NCBI GenBank assembly: GCA_023436245.1
Contig: JAEZJZ010000012.1
Coordinates: 1 to 63,947 of the forward strand
Source of the DNA: Bacillota bacterium
Lineage (GTDB): Bacteria > Bacillota > UBA994 > UBA5500
DNA: 63,947 nt
Direction of reading: 5' to 3'
The notes under the pieces are model-generated. The model had not been told where the DNA came from and did no database searches. It saw nothing but the letters and a program-made list of their open reading frames with translations. The translations under genes and the position numbers were made by a program. Below, piece by piece: positions 25,947-35,532 of this stretch. The stretch's first letter is position 1. Each line of letters opens with the position of its first letter.

Positions 25947-27346
25947 AGCTCCGGAGCGTCCTGCGCTTAGCTCTGCGCCGCCTCCGCCACGGTTGGAAAA
26001 TCCACCTGGCGGCGATGCTGCTCACGGCGCTCACCGGCTGTGCTTTCCTGCTCTACCAAAGCTACATGCTGCAGATGGGCACGCAACTGGGGGAGCAGAC
26101 GGAGGAACTGACCATGCTGGCCGACATCTATGTCGACTTGCCGCCTGGAATCGTGAATACCGCCCCAGCCATAGTCACCGGATCGTGGCGAAACCGCCCG
26201 CAACCGGTGGTCAAGGCACAGGGCTTGGCCTTCACTGCCGGCTCAAGCTACGGAAGGCTTGCCACCATCGCCATCGCACCACTCGAGGGATACCAAGGCC
26301 CCCGTCCTTCCGCCGGTCAGGCACTGGTGGCGGAGTCCCTGGCAGAAAGCCTGGGCTTGCCGCTGGGAGAAGAAATCGACATTCTGCTGCCGCAAGGGCA
26401 AACGCTGACCGTCACCTTGACCGAAACGTACGAGAGCAGCCCGGCAGCTGCGGCACTGCTGATCTCAGGGCAGTGGTATGAACAGATCACTGGAATGAGC
26501 GGCTTCAACCGCTTCTACTATGATTTGCCGCGCGATTTAGCATTGACGGCCGCCCAGTCGTTTCTCTACCGATTCTATCCGGAATCAACGATCAAGGACC
26601 GTTATCAGCCAGCCGCCCTGGCCAGGCAAGCGATTGCCGATACCTACAGCAGCGGATCGGGTCTGGTGACACTGCTCTTCGTTTTCCTCACTCTGGGCGT
26701 ACTCACCGCGCTTCTGCTCTCCTTCCTGGACAGCAAACGTGAACTATCCGTGTTGAAGAGCCTGGGGCTAACTCCGAGGGAACTTTCAGGTCTCTTCTTT
26801 GGAAGCGGGCTGGTCACGGCTGCCGTAGGCATCATGGCAGCATTCGGCCTCACGTTTGGGTCGGTGGCACTGCTCAATGCCAGGGGTGTGCGCTTGCCAC
26901 TGGCAGAACAGGAATTTGCGACGATGCTTACTTGGAGCGGGGTTGCCTACCTTTTGGCCATAGCCGTGCCAGCCGGGCTGGCACGGAAAGCAACGGTCAA
27001 CCAACTGCTCTATGATCAGGCCATCCCCCTCATCTCCACGGAAGTGCGGGGCTTACGTGGCAAACACCCCATCTATGAGGAACGGATAGCCAAGGGCTGG
27101 CAGGTGGTTCGCCTGCCGGTGACGGATGGCATCTTTGAGGGTTTCATCTTCAAACAGATCGGTGACCAGGTGAAGACGGGTGAAGTGCTGGCCTACGTCC
27201 CCGGATGGTGGGGACTGACTTACACCGAGTTTGTGGCCACTATCGACGGCACCGTGGGGCTCTGGTTCCCTGAAGCCGGATTCCTGGGCATCAAACCAGA
27301 TCGCGAGACAGATGTTGTTCCGGTGAGTTATCTGCAAACAGAATAG
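25943..27346 (+). CDS. FtsX-like permease with C-terminal barrel-sandwich (lipoyl-like) domain
   Basis: 467 residues. One N-terminal helix (LAAMLLTALTGCAFLLYQSY), an outer domain, then three helices containing the FtsX motif KRELSVLKSLGLTPRELSG. The last 90 residues differ from ordinary FtsX proteins. RLPVTDGIFEGFIFKQIGDQVKTGEVLAYV and DGTVGLWFPEAG resemble the biotinyl/lipoyl or HlyD adaptor fold, with two half-motifs. This could serve as a built-in adaptor in place of a separate membrane fusion protein. It is the last gene of the operon, followed by a strong hairpin. Confidence 0.82.
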   Translation: MKLRSVLRLALRRLRHGWKIHLAAMLLTALTGCAFLLYQSYMLQMGTQLGEQTEELTMLADIYVDLPPGIVNTAPAIVTGSWRNRPQPVVKAQGLAFTAGSSYGRLATIAIAPLEGYQGPRPSAGQALVAESLAESLGLPLGEEIDILLPQGQTLTVTLTETYESSPAAAALLISGQWYEQITGMSGFNRFYYDLPRDLALTAAQSFLYRFYPESTIKDRYQPAALARQAIADTYSSGSGLVTLLFVFLTLGVLTALLLSFLDSKRELSVLKSLGLTPRELSGLFFGSGLVTAAVGIMAAFGLTFGSVALLNARGVRLPLAEQEFATMLTWSGVAYLLAIAVPAGLARKATVNQLLYDQAIPLISTEVRGLRGKHPIYEERIAKGWQVVRLPVTDGIFEGFIFKQIGDQVKTGEVLAYVPGWWGLTYTEFVATIDGTVGLWFPEAGFLGIKPDRETDVVPVSYLQTE

Positions 27347-27352
27347 CGAACT

Positions 27353-27393
27353 AGGCCCCAGTGCTACCAGATGTGCACTGGGGCCTAATCCTT
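27353..27393 (+). terminator. Terminator of the first ABC operon
   Basis: AGGCCCCAGTGC (27353-27364) pairs with GCACTGGGGCCT (27375-27386), followed by AATCCTTT. Confidence 0.85.
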
Positions 27394-27519
27394 TCCGAAG
27401 GTTTAGCTCTTTCCTCGAAGAGCAGCCTCAACTGTCGCTTTCCAGCAACTTTTCCCTACCTTAAGAATCTCTTAAAGTGGAACAATTTGCTTGTCTGTTC
27501 CGTCAATCAATTGATAGTA

Positions 27520-27528
27520 TGGTATAGT
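27520..27528 (+). promoter_or_regulatory. Extended -10 of the second ABC operon
   Basis: TGGTATAGT, in the context ATGGTATAGTTGA, resembles ATGGTATAATTCA upstream of the first ABC operon. No -35 is obvious. Confidence 0.45.
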
Positions 27529-27645
27529 TGAGAGTCGCTGCCCTTCATGACCGTTGCAGCATGGAGACGCAGCGAAATACCCGACATAACGTGCAACCAA
27601 GGCCTGTTGCTCACAGTTTTTGCTGTAGTTAAGGAGTGAGGCTAT

Positions 27646-28350
27646 TTGGCGAACAATGCAATCGAGATCAGAGGTCTGCGCAAGGTCTACCACATCGGCA
27701 ATGAGAAGGTGGTAGCACTCAACCACATCACGTTGGACATAGCAGAAGGAGAGTTCTGCTGTCTACTCGGCACTTCCGGCTCGGGCAAATCGACCCTGCT
27801 GAACATGCTTGCTGGCTTGGAAAAGCCCTCGGTGGGCAGCGTGCGCATCAAGGGTCAGAGCATTGAGGCCATGAGCGAGAAGAAGCTGGCGCGTTTCCGG
27901 CAGGAAAACATCGGATTCATCTTTCAATCATTCAACCTGCTGCCGGCCCTCACCGCTCTGGAGAACACGGCCATGCCCCTGATCTTCCGCGGCCTGCCGC
28001 GCAAGAAGCGGGATGCAATCGCCAGAGATCTGCTAACCCGCGTGGGCCTGGGAAACCACCTCAACCACCGTCCCACTCAGATGAGTGGTGGTCAGCAGCA
28101 ACGGGTCGGTATCGCCAGAGCCCTGGTCAGTCAGCCGCCTATCGTCTTTGCTGACGAGCCGACCGGCAACCTGGATACCCGCACCACGCGCGAGGTGATG
28201 GAGATCATCACGGCGATGACTGAACGCAACCGGCAAACCCTGGTCCTGGTCACCCACGATCTGTCCATCGCTGCCTATGCCCACCGGATTATCCACATCA
28301 TCGACGGCAATGTCGTTAAGATTGAATTGAACAGGAAGAGGTCGAGCTAG
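27646..28350 (+). CDS. MacB/LolD-type ABC transporter ATPase
   Basis: 234 residues: Walker A GTSGSGKST, Q-loop FIFQSFNLL, signature MSGGQQQRV, Walker B VFADEPTGNLD and the H-loop VTHD. The TTG start follows AAGGAG at good spacing. It begins an operon with the CARDB protein and a MacB-like permease, and is a paralog of the ATPase at 25.3 kb. Confidence 0.93.
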   Translation: MANNAIEIRGLRKVYHIGNEKVVALNHITLDIAEGEFCCLLGTSGSGKSTLLNMLAGLEKPSVGSVRIKGQSIEAMSEKKLARFRQENIGFIFQSFNLLPALTALENTAMPLIFRGLPRKKRDAIARDLLTRVGLGNHLNHRPTQMSGGQQQRVGIARALVSQPPIVFADEPTGNLDTRTTREVMEIITAMTERNRQTLVLVTHDLSIAAYAHRIIHIIDGNVVKIELNRKRSS

Positions 28351-28353
28351 AGG

Positions 28354-30495
28354 ATGAAAAGAGCAGTATCCGCCATCGTCTGTTTGCTATTACTATTCAC
28401 CCCAATCGCGAACCTGCTGCCCGTAGCGGAAGCTGCGCCAGTATTTAAGGTCAGCGAGTACTCGGTTTCCGGCGTATCATATCGACCAAATGCATACACG
28501 ATCACCATGAAGATGACTCGCACAGGGGATAATTTGACCTCTCTTCAGCTCGCCATAGGGTCTGGAGCTTTCGAATTGGCCCTCCCTGGAGGAACTACGG
28601 TCACCAAGGAGCCACTCTCAATTGATGTAACCAACCTAAACAACAACGGTGCTGATTCTTACACGGCGTATGTGATCAAGACGGATTCGGGAGCCTCGAA
28701 TTCGCTTACACTGAACTTCATTATCGACGGAGATACGGTGAATCCGCAGCCATTCGCACTGACGGTGATCAAGACAACACCGGAATATCCAGACCCAGTC
28801 ATTCCCGACCCCACTCCCGTTGACACGACCAAATACAAGCCGGTGCTTGAGGTGGCAACTGATGCGGCAATGCCCGTGCTCACTCCAGAGTCAACCAAGC
28901 TGGTCATACCGATCAAGAACAATGGAGTGTATTCTTCCGGCAAGATCACCATCCAGGTGCAGCCGGCGGATCAATCCAAACCGCTGTTTGCCGCCAGTCG
29001 CATGAGCGTCAATGCCACGCTGAATGGGCTGGCCAATGGCTCCACCAAAGATGCGGAGTTTGGCATCAGCCTGGCGCCCGGCGCAACCACTGGCATTCAT
29101 GCAATCACGCTTAACTATTCCTTCAAGAACTCCTACGGCGACAGTTTCACGTCCACCGAAACAGCCTATGTTCAAGTGGAGGCGCACAACTCCGCTCCCA
29201 GGCTTGGGGCGTATTGCGCGACTTCCTCCATGGCTCCGGGGACGGAGACGAAGACCAAGTTCACGATCAAGAACAGCGGCAACAACGATGCCCGCAACAT
29301 CCGCGTGACCCTTTCCGGTCTCAGCGCCAGCGGCGTGTCCTTGCGCAAGGACACCGACGTGCGCTACCTGGACAAGATCGCCGGGCAGGAGAGTGCAGAT
29401 GTAGAGTTCAATCTCTATGCGGCCTCCTCCATCTCAGAATCGGCGGCCATGCTGCAGGTGAAACTGGATTACACCGACATGAGCGGCGTCGGGTACAGCG
29501 AGACGAATACAATCTTCCTGCCTCTAGGCGCCGGCGGTGGTGACGGCGGCCAGGGCGTGCCCCGGCTGATCATCAACCGCTACGGCTTCGGCTCGCAGGG
29601 TATCCGGGCGGGGTCCCAGTTCCTGCTCGAACTGGACTTGCAGAACACCTCCCGCAGCAAGTCGATCACCAATCTGAAGGTGACGGTGCAGTCCGATGAT
29701 GGAGCATTTCTGCCGGTGGACGCCAGCAACACGCTGTTCATCGAGCAGATTTTGCCGCAGGAGGTCTACTCCACTTCCCTGCTCCTAGCAGCAAAGGCTG
29801 ATGCCGAGAACAAACCATACTCCCTGCGAATCACCTTTGACTATGAGACTAACGGCAGCCAGGCGCTGAACTCGCAGGAAGTGATCAGCATTCCAGTACA
29901 GCAGAACCCGCGGCTGATGGTCAACGATCCTGTCCTCTACGGTCAGCCGTTCGTGTATCAGATGATTCCGATCAACGTCGAATTCTACAATCTTGGCAAG
30001 ACCATCCTCTACAACCTGATCATCAAAGCGGAAGGTCCATTCCAGATCGAAGGCGGCAGCTACTTCGTGGGCAACTTCAACCCGGGCTCCAGCGACTCGT
30101 TCAATTTCACCGTCACCCCGACGGCGGCGGGCGCGGCCGCGGGCAGCGTTGTCTTCTCCTTCGAGGACTCGGTTGGAACACCGATCGAGGTCAGACGCGA
30201 TTTCTCCATGGACGTGATGGAAATGATCATCCCCGAGGATCCGGGCATGAAGCCACCGATGGAGCCAGAGAAGCCCAACTACTTGCTCTATGGCGGCATC
30301 GGCGCGGGTGTGCTGCTGCTGCTCGGTGGCGGGACCTTCCTCTTCCTCCGCCGCCGCAAGAAGATGCGGCTCAACCTGCTCAGGGCAGAAGACATGATGG
30401 CAGCAGCCCAGACTGAGATTCCCGAGATCGAGTACGTTGGTTTTGATCAGACTGAAGTGGAGGCGCCCCCAACTGAAGCTGAACCAAAGGAATAG
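28354..30495 (+). CDS. Exported CARDB-type adhesion/scaffold protein with C-terminal anchor
   Basis: 713 residues. The signal peptide (AVSAIVCLLLLFTPIANLL) is followed by a series of Ig-like or CARDB-type beta-sandwich domains. These carry repeated phrases such as VIPIKNNGVYSSGKITI, FTIKNSGNNDARNIRVTLSG, LDLQNTSRSKSITNLKV and VEFYNLGKTILYNLII. A C-terminal membrane helix (LLYGGIGAGVLLLLGGG) is followed by an Arg-rich stop-transfer and an acidic tail. Such 'COG1361' S-layer-like proteins often sit between MacB-type ATPase and permease genes. Here it takes the position of an adaptor subunit and may hold the substrate or link to the wall. It starts 3 bases after the ATPase stop. Confidence 0.82.
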   Translation: MKRAVSAIVCLLLLFTPIANLLPVAEAAPVFKVSEYSVSGVSYRPNAYTITMKMTRTGDNLTSLQLAIGSGAFELALPGGTTVTKEPLSIDVTNLNNNGADSYTAYVIKTDSGASNSLTLNFIIDGDTVNPQPFALTVIKTTPEYPDPVIPDPTPVDTTKYKPVLEVATDAAMPVLTPESTKLVIPIKNNGVYSSGKITIQVQPADQSKPLFAASRMSVNATLNGLANGSTKDAEFGISLAPGATTGIHAITLNYSFKNSYGDSFTSTETAYVQVEAHNSAPRLGAYCATSSMAPGTETKTKFTIKNSGNNDARNIRVTLSGLSASGVSLRKDTDVRYLDKIAGQESADVEFNLYAASSISESAAMLQVKLDYTDMSGVGYSETNTIFLPLGAGGGDGGQGVPRLIINRYGFGSQGIRAGSQFLLELDLQNTSRSKSITNLKVTVQSDDGAFLPVDASNTLFIEQILPQEVYSTSLLLAAKADAENKPYSLRITFDYETNGSQALNSQEVISIPVQQNPRLMVNDPVLYGQPFVYQMIPINVEFYNLGKTILYNLIIKAEGPFQIEGGSYFVGNFNPGSSDSFNFTVTPTAAGAAAGSVVFSFEDSVGTPIEVRRDFSMDVMEMIIPEDPGMKPPMEPEKPNYLLYGGIGAGVLLLLGGGTFLFLRRRKKMRLNLLRAEDMMAAAQTEIPEIEYVGFDQTEVEAPPTEAEPKE

Positions 30496-30505
30496 GTGAG
30501 GCAAG

Positions 30506-31828
30506 ATGAAGAAGATAGACCTGGTCGGTCTGGCGCTGAAGAACTTCTTGCGCCGCAAGGTGCGTTCCCTGCTGACCATCCTCGGCGTGACCATCGGTAC
30601 GGCTGCGGTTGTGGTCATGCTCTCGCTCGGCATCGGCATGAGCGAGGGCTTCAAGACGCAAATGAGCATGATGGGCAGCCTGACCATCATCGAGGTGAAC
30701 CGCTACTACTCGCCCAAGGAGCCGACCGGACAGCCGGTCGAGCCCGGTGTCATCGACGACAAGGTGATCGAGCAAATCAGCAAGCTCGACGGAGTGAGTG
30801 CCGTTACACCGGTGCTCCGGACCAGCGGCAAGTTGATCAGCGGCAAGTACGTCGCGTACGCCAGCCTCTATGGAGTCGACCCGAAAGTGCTGGAGGCGCT
30901 CGGTTATGTTGCCGAGAAGGGTCGTCTGCTGAGTGCTGGAGAAAGCGAGATGCTGCTCTTCGGGTCGGACACCACCGGAAACTTCTATAACCCGAAGAAC
31001 CGCCGCGGCGGCATGATCGGCGGCATGCCGGCCGTAAATGTGATGACCGACAGACTGCAGTTGACCCTGGACATGAGCTACGGCGAGGACTACAAGAATC
31101 CCAACCAGAAACCAGCCAAGCTGTACAAAGTGAAGGCTGCAGGTGTACTGGAGCGGGCTCAGGCCGAGCAGGACTGGAACATCATCGTGGACATCAACTA
31201 CCTACAGAAGATCGTCAAAGAGTATCAGTCGTCCCAAGGGCAAGTCAACACCACCAAGGGCTATGAGCAGGCGATCGTCAAGGTTCCGGACATCAACAAG
31301 ATCGAGCGGGTCTCTGAGCAGATCCGTGAGATGAAGCTCGGCACTTTCAGTCTGCAGGATATTCTAGCCGGCATGAAGGACCAGCTGTTCATGATCCAGG
31401 CAGTGCTGGGCGGCATCGGCGCCATCTCACTCTTGGTCGCTGCGCTCGGCATCACCAACACGATGATCATGTCCATCTATGAGCGCACCAGGGAAATCGG
31501 CGTGATGAAGGTGCTCGGCTGTCTGCTCACCGACATCAGGCAGCTATTCCTCTGGGAGGCAGGCATCATCGGCTTTTCCGGCGGCCTGATCGGCCTCCTG
31601 CTCAGCCTAGGCGCATCTTACCTGCTCAACCGGTTCGGGGGCAATCTGGGAGGCATGTTCGGGGGCGGGTATACACCTGATGGCAAGCCGCTGCCGATTT
31701 CGGTGATTCCCCTCTGGCTGGCTCTGTCTTCGGTCGGCTTCGCCACCATGGTGGGACTGGTGTCCGGCTTTGCGCCTGCCAACCGGGCAATGAAGTTGTC
31801 GGCGCTGGAGGCAATTCGCTCCGAATAG
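30506..31828 (+). CDS. MacB-like ABC transporter permease
   Basis: 440 residues with the standard MacB plan. NFLRRKVRSLLTILGVTIGT is the first helix, followed by a periplasmic-type core domain of about 250 residues. Three C-terminal helices include ITNTMIMSIYERTREIGVMK, the hallmark coupling motif, and a final ANRAMKLSALEAIRSE. It pairs with the ATPase at 27.6 kb. AGGTGAGG precedes the ATG. Substrate unknown. Confidence 0.92.
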   Translation: MKKIDLVGLALKNFLRRKVRSLLTILGVTIGTAAVVVMLSLGIGMSEGFKTQMSMMGSLTIIEVNRYYSPKEPTGQPVEPGVIDDKVIEQISKLDGVSAVTPVLRTSGKLISGKYVAYASLYGVDPKVLEALGYVAEKGRLLSAGESEMLLFGSDTTGNFYNPKNRRGGMIGGMPAVNVMTDRLQLTLDMSYGEDYKNPNQKPAKLYKVKAAGVLERAQAEQDWNIIVDINYLQKIVKEYQSSQGQVNTTKGYEQAIVKVPDINKIERVSEQIREMKLGTFSLQDILAGMKDQLFMIQAVLGGIGAISLLVAALGITNTMIMSIYERTREIGVMKVLGCLLTDIRQLFLWEAGIIGFSGGLIGLLLSLGASYLLNRFGGNLGGMFGGGYTPDGKPLPISVIPLWLALSSVGFATMVGLVSGFAPANRAMKLSALEAIRSE

Positions 31829-31845
31829 ATAGAGGTGAGCAAATC

Positions 31846-31879
31846 AGAGCCGGCCCGGCAACTATGCCAGACCGGCTCT
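31846..31879. terminator. Terminator between the MacB and S9 peptidase genes
   Basis: AGAGCCGG (31846-31853) pairs with CCGGCTCT (31872-31879), between convergent genes. Confidence 0.7.
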
Positions 31880-31889
31880 TACTCTTGTG

Positions 31890-33974
31890 TTAGTTCCGCC
31901 GATAGTGTTCAAACCAGGCCAGCAGCCGGCGGTAGCGGTCCACCCGGTGCAGTGGCCGGCGGAGCCCATGGTATTCACCAGGATAGCGAACCATCACGGC
32001 CGTCTTCCCCAGCCGCCTGAGGGCGATGTAGAACTCTTCGCTTTGACTGACGGGCACCCTCAGATCGCTCTCGCCGTGCAAGAGCAGAATCGGCGTCTGC
32101 ACCCCGGGCGCATGGCCGAGCGGCGAATGCTGCAAGAGGTGCACATAGTCCTGCCACGGCTGACCGCCGTATTCCCACTCGTCTGCCCAAAGAATGTCGG
32201 TTGTGCCGTAGTCGCTGAGCAGATTAGTCACACTCGCCCCGCCGCAGGCGGCACGGAACCGGTCTGTCTGGGAGATCATCCAGCAGGTCATGTAGCCGCC
32301 AAACGACCAGCCGTGAATGAATAGCTGTGCGGGATCAGCCAGCCCTCTGGCAATCACGTGATCCACTCCGGCATTGATGTCGGCGTAGTCGACCACACCC
32401 CAGTTCTTGTCGATGGCGCGGGTGAAGTCTTGCCCGTAGGTGGTGCTGCCCCGAGGATTGGTGAACAGCACCAGGTAGCCTTGACCGGCAAAGATCTGCC
32501 CGGCAAACATGAAGGCAGGGCCATAGGCGCCGTGCGGACCGCCGTGCACCAGCAGGAGCAGGGGATACCGCTGGCCGACCTGATAGTCCACCGGGTAGAT
32601 CACCCAGCCGTCAATTGCCTGACCGTCACTGCTCTGGTAGCCGATCCGCTCCCATCGGCCCAAGGAGATACCCTGCAGGAATTCTGCGTTGACCTGCGTC
32701 AGCGGCTGACCCTCATCCTGCTGCCAGAGAAACAGCTCTTCCGGCCTGTCTGGCTGGGAAGATACGTAGACCAACACTCGGCCATTGCCCGCGATGCTGG
32801 TCACGGACTGGTTCGGGTCCCGCAGAACCGACAACAGCTGACCGTGGACGTCCACACTGTAGATGCCGCCGGCCCCTTGGTCGGACAGCACGAAGAATAG
32901 CCTCTCCCCCGCCCAGAAGGCGGTGGCTCCTCCATGGCGCAACTCCGAGCCAGCGTGGGCGCCGACCGCCCGATCCAGCTGCTTGGTCACATTCCTGGCG
33001 ACATCACAGGTCAAGGGCTCAGGTTGCTCACCGCGTTCGATCTGCTGCAGCCAGTTGCCGACCGGCAACAGCCACAGGTCGTTGGTGGTCGAAACGTTGT
33101 GGGCGTTGTCGTGACCGACAAAGGAAATAATCTCGCCCGCCGGAGACCAGAGAGGCTGGCTCACCGGCCCCGGTCCCTGATAGAGCTGATGGGATTGACC
33201 CGATGCCAACTCAAACAACCACAAATCTCCGCAGAGCTCATAGTCAGCGGTGCTTGTCTGTCTGACACTGCTGACCAGATAGCGGCCATCAGGAGAGACA
33301 GTCGGAGCGCCAAAATCGTAATCCCCATCCGTTACTTGCTTTCCGGCCGGTATGAGTTCGGCAAACGATGCCTCTACCGGCACCGGCGCGACGAAGACGT
33401 GCCGCCGCTGCTGCCCGTAATAGCCGACACCATCGCCCCGATAGCGCAGTCTGGTGATCACTTTGACCAGGTTCTGTTTCTTCCCTTCCTTGGTCACTTG
33501 ATCGGAAGTCTGCTGCGCCAAAGCCGCCAGGCGTGCTCCATCCCCCTCCGGCGCTCCGGGGTAAGGAATCCAATCTGCGGCATGGGGGAACACGTTGGCC
33601 TGGTAAGCTATCTGCCTGCCGTCCGGAAACCAACACGGCGCCCCGGACACACTCTCCTCCGTCGGTAGCCGCCATGCCTCTCCCCCTGCCAGTGACAGGA
33701 CCCAGATCTGGGCCTTGCCGCTACGGCTGGAGACAAAGGCCACGCGCTTCCCGTCGGGAGAGAACCGAGGGGTGTGATCCTTGCCGCTGCCGGTCAGGCG
33801 CTTGCTGCCTCTGCTCTCCAGATCCAGCAAGTAGAGATCGGTCGACTCCTGGTCCTGCTCCTCGTCAACCGTCTTCACCACGTAGACCACGTACTGTCCG
33901 TCTGGACTGACATCGGCCTCACCTACAGTCTTCAGCCTGTAGAGATCCTCCGGATGCAAAGCTCGCTTCTCCAA
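31890..33974 (-). CDS. S9-family prolyl oligopeptidase / acylaminoacyl-peptidase
   Basis: About 694 residues. The N-terminal 420 residues form a beta-propeller with WD40-like/TolB-like blades (DVSPDGQYVVYVV, PRFSPDGKRVAFVS, APTVSPDGRYLVSS). The C-terminal alpha/beta hydrolase has the catalytic Ser in GWSFGGYM, Asp in HGESDLRVP and His in PGEYHGL. It cleaves short peptides, probably in the cytoplasm, as no signal peptide is seen. The TTG start is 7 bases after GGAGGAGGAG, and the upstream GNAT gene ends 4 bases before it, so they share a transcript. Confidence 0.92.
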   Translation of the reverse strand: MEKRALHPEDLYRLKTVGEADVSPDGQYVVYVVKTVDEEQDQESTDLYLLDLESRGSKRLTGSGKDHTPRFSPDGKRVAFVSSRSGKAQIWVLSLAGGEAWRLPTEESVSGAPCWFPDGRQIAYQANVFPHAADWIPYPGAPEGDGARLAALAQQTSDQVTKEGKKQNLVKVITRLRYRGDGVGYYGQQRRHVFVAPVPVEASFAELIPAGKQVTDGDYDFGAPTVSPDGRYLVSSVRQTSTADYELCGDLWLFELASGQSHQLYQGPGPVSQPLWSPAGEIISFVGHDNAHNVSTTNDLWLLPVGNWLQQIERGEQPEPLTCDVARNVTKQLDRAVGAHAGSELRHGGATAFWAGERLFFVLSDQGAGGIYSVDVHGQLLSVLRDPNQSVTSIAGNGRVLVYVSSQPDRPEELFLWQQDEGQPLTQVNAEFLQGISLGRWERIGYQSSDGQAIDGWVIYPVDYQVGQRYPLLLLVHGGPHGAYGPAFMFAGQIFAGQGYLVLFTNPRGSTTYGQDFTRAIDKNWGVVDYADINAGVDHVIARGLADPAQLFIHGWSFGGYMTCWMISQTDRFRAACGGASVTNLLSDYGTTDILWADEWEYGGQPWQDYVHLLQHSPLGHAPGVQTPILLLHGESDLRVPVSQSEEFYIALRRLGKTAVMVRYPGEYHGLRRPLHRVDRYRRLLAWFEHYRRN

Positions 33975-33978
33975 CTGC

Positions 33979-34896
33979 CTACTCCTCCTCCGTGCAGGTG
34001 ACACCACTGTCACCGCTCTTGTCAATCCGCCCGCAAGGTCGAAGCGACAAACCCATCTCCACCTGCTGCAAGAAGACTGTGAATCCTACATTCTGCAGCC
34101 AGGCAATGCCCTCCTGCTCTTCCTCGGGGTGGTTCAGATAGATCAGGTTGCGATGCGGTCGCTTGCTGACGATTGCTCGCAGCATTGCTCGTGCCAGGCC
34201 ATGCCGTCTCCATTCCGGCAGTACGCCCAACTGGTAGAGGTAGAGCGGGTCTCTTCCCGCAAACAGGGCGTAGCCAGCTGGGCGGCCGTGCCAGACAGCC
34301 AGCAAGGCTTCTGCCGTCCGCAGCTTATCTCCGTCGGGACAGTTCTGCCACTCTGGAGTCTGTCGGTAGCAGGCCGACGCCAACGAGTGCACGGTCCCCG
34401 GTGATACCGGAATAACGTCAAGGCCGTCAATCGCCTGCGCGTGCATGTTCACTCTACCGACCCGTTCCCAACAACTGAGCTGGCGGAGCTCGCCAAAGCC
34501 TAAGCTCCGGTAGAGCGAAATCGCTTGCCGGTTAGCACTGACAGCAGTCAGCGTCACCCTCCCGACGCCGAGTTCGCCGAATCGGCCGAGCATCGCCTCC
34601 ATCAGCCGGCGGGCAATGCCCTGCCGCCTGTAGGCAGGGATTACCGCCGTCCCCGCATCGTAGCCCAGCAGGCGGCCCTCACGCAGCCTCAGTCCGGATA
34701 GCGCAAACCCGACCGCCTCACCCGCGGCCAGCGCCACGAAGGAGTCCGACAACGAAATCAGTTCTCGCTGCACCAAGGCGGCGTATCGTTCACTGGTCAG
34801 TCTCATTGGCACGAAATAGTCACGAAAGGCCTCATTCCAGAGGCTGGTCAACAGCTCCACGGGCAGTGTACTGGCCCGAATCAGCTCAACACTCAT
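33979..34896 (-). CDS. Tandem GNAT N-acetyltransferase
   Basis: 305 residues with two GNAT folds. The first has the acetyl-CoA loop AVIPAYRRQGIARRLMEAM. The second, near residue 215, has LGVLPEWRRHGLARAML. Each is followed by the usual beta-strand and SLGF or NVGF ending. The acceptor is unknown. Members of this two-domain class acetylate small amines or antibiotics such as mycothiol precursors. It is the middle gene of a three-gene minus-strand operon, 1 base after the upstream GNAT gene. Confidence 0.87.
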   Translation of the reverse strand: MSVELIRASTLPVELLTSLWNEAFRDYFVPMRLTSERYAALVQRELISLSDSFVALAAGEAVGFALSGLRLREGRLLGYDAGTAVIPAYRRQGIARRLMEAMLGRFGELGVGRVTLTAVSANRQAISLYRSLGFGELRQLSCWERVGRVNMHAQAIDGLDVIPVSPGTVHSLASACYRQTPEWQNCPDGDKLRTAEALLAVWHGRPAGYALFAGRDPLYLYQLGVLPEWRRHGLARAMLRAIVSKRPHRNLIYLNHPEEEQEGIAWLQNVGFTVFLQQVEMGLSLRPCGRIDKSGDSGVTCTEEE

Positions 34897-34897
34897 C

Positions 34898-35413
34898 TCA
34901 ATCCCTGCTGACCGCCGGCCCGAAGTACTCCTCCCGCAGCAGGCCCATCAGCACCTCGCCGTATCGCCCCTCTGCCATCTGACCGCATTGGCGGCGCAGG
35001 CCCTCATGCCGGAAGCCAACAGCTTCATAGCAGCGAATCGCGCGCAAATTGTAGTCCCTGACCAGCAACTCCACCCGGTCGGCCGCGAGATCGACAAACA
35101 GCCGGCGCAATACCTGCCTCATCACCAGCCTGCCGAGGCCGAGTCCTCTGCACTCGGCGGTCAGATCGATGCCGACGGCGTAGACGGTCGGCTCCATGTT
35201 CACCCGACGACAGATCACCACACCGAAAGGCTGTGCAGCCCCTTCTCCCAGCAACAGGGCCACCCAGGTCAGCTGCTGCTGTTCCTCGCGAAACCAGCCG
35301 CCAGAGACAGGGTTGCCATCGAAATATCCCACCTCAGGATCCTCGGACAACTGACTGATCAGTCCGATGTCCTCGGGCAGAAAATCCCGCAAGAGCAGAC
35401 CGTCTTTCAACAT
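34898..35413 (-). CDS. GNAT-family N-acetyltransferase
   Basis: 171 residues. The acetyl-CoA site is DLTAECRGLGLGRLVMRQVL, followed by NLRAIRCYEAVGFRHEG, as in RimJ/RimL or spermidine-type acetyltransferases. The ATG (MLKDGLLLRDF) has GGAGG upstream; the longer open frame extends into a hairpin repeat and is not coding. First gene of the operon ending in the S9 peptidase. Confidence 0.87.
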   Translation of the reverse strand: MLKDGLLLRDFLPEDIGLISQLSEDPEVGYFDGNPVSGGWFREEQQQLTWVALLLGEGAAQPFGVVICRRVNMEPTVYAVGIDLTAECRGLGLGRLVMRQVLRRLFVDLAADRVELLVRDYNLRAIRCYEAVGFRHEGLRRQCGQMAEGRYGEVLMGLLREEYFGPAVSRD

Positions 35414-35430
35414 TTCCTCAACTCCTCCAG

Positions 35431-35512
35431 CAACGCTTTGCATAGCTACACACAGTGCAGCTATGCAAAGCGTTGCGATCTCAATAGAGCGATGGTTGCG
35501 CAGCAACCAGGG
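35431..35512. repeat. Two-hairpin repeat, GCGATCTCA family
   Basis: CAACGCTTTGCATAG (35431-35445) pairs perfectly with CTATGCAAAGCGTTG (35461-35475). Next come GCGATCTCA and a second short stem GGTTGC-GCA-GCAACC. The same plan (variable stem, GCGATCTCA, CGAT, second stem) occurs twice near 46.94-47.06 kb. It lies just upstream of the GNAT ribosome binding site. Confidence 0.65.
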
Positions 35513-35532
35513 AGTGTTCACTCTGTGCCCCT

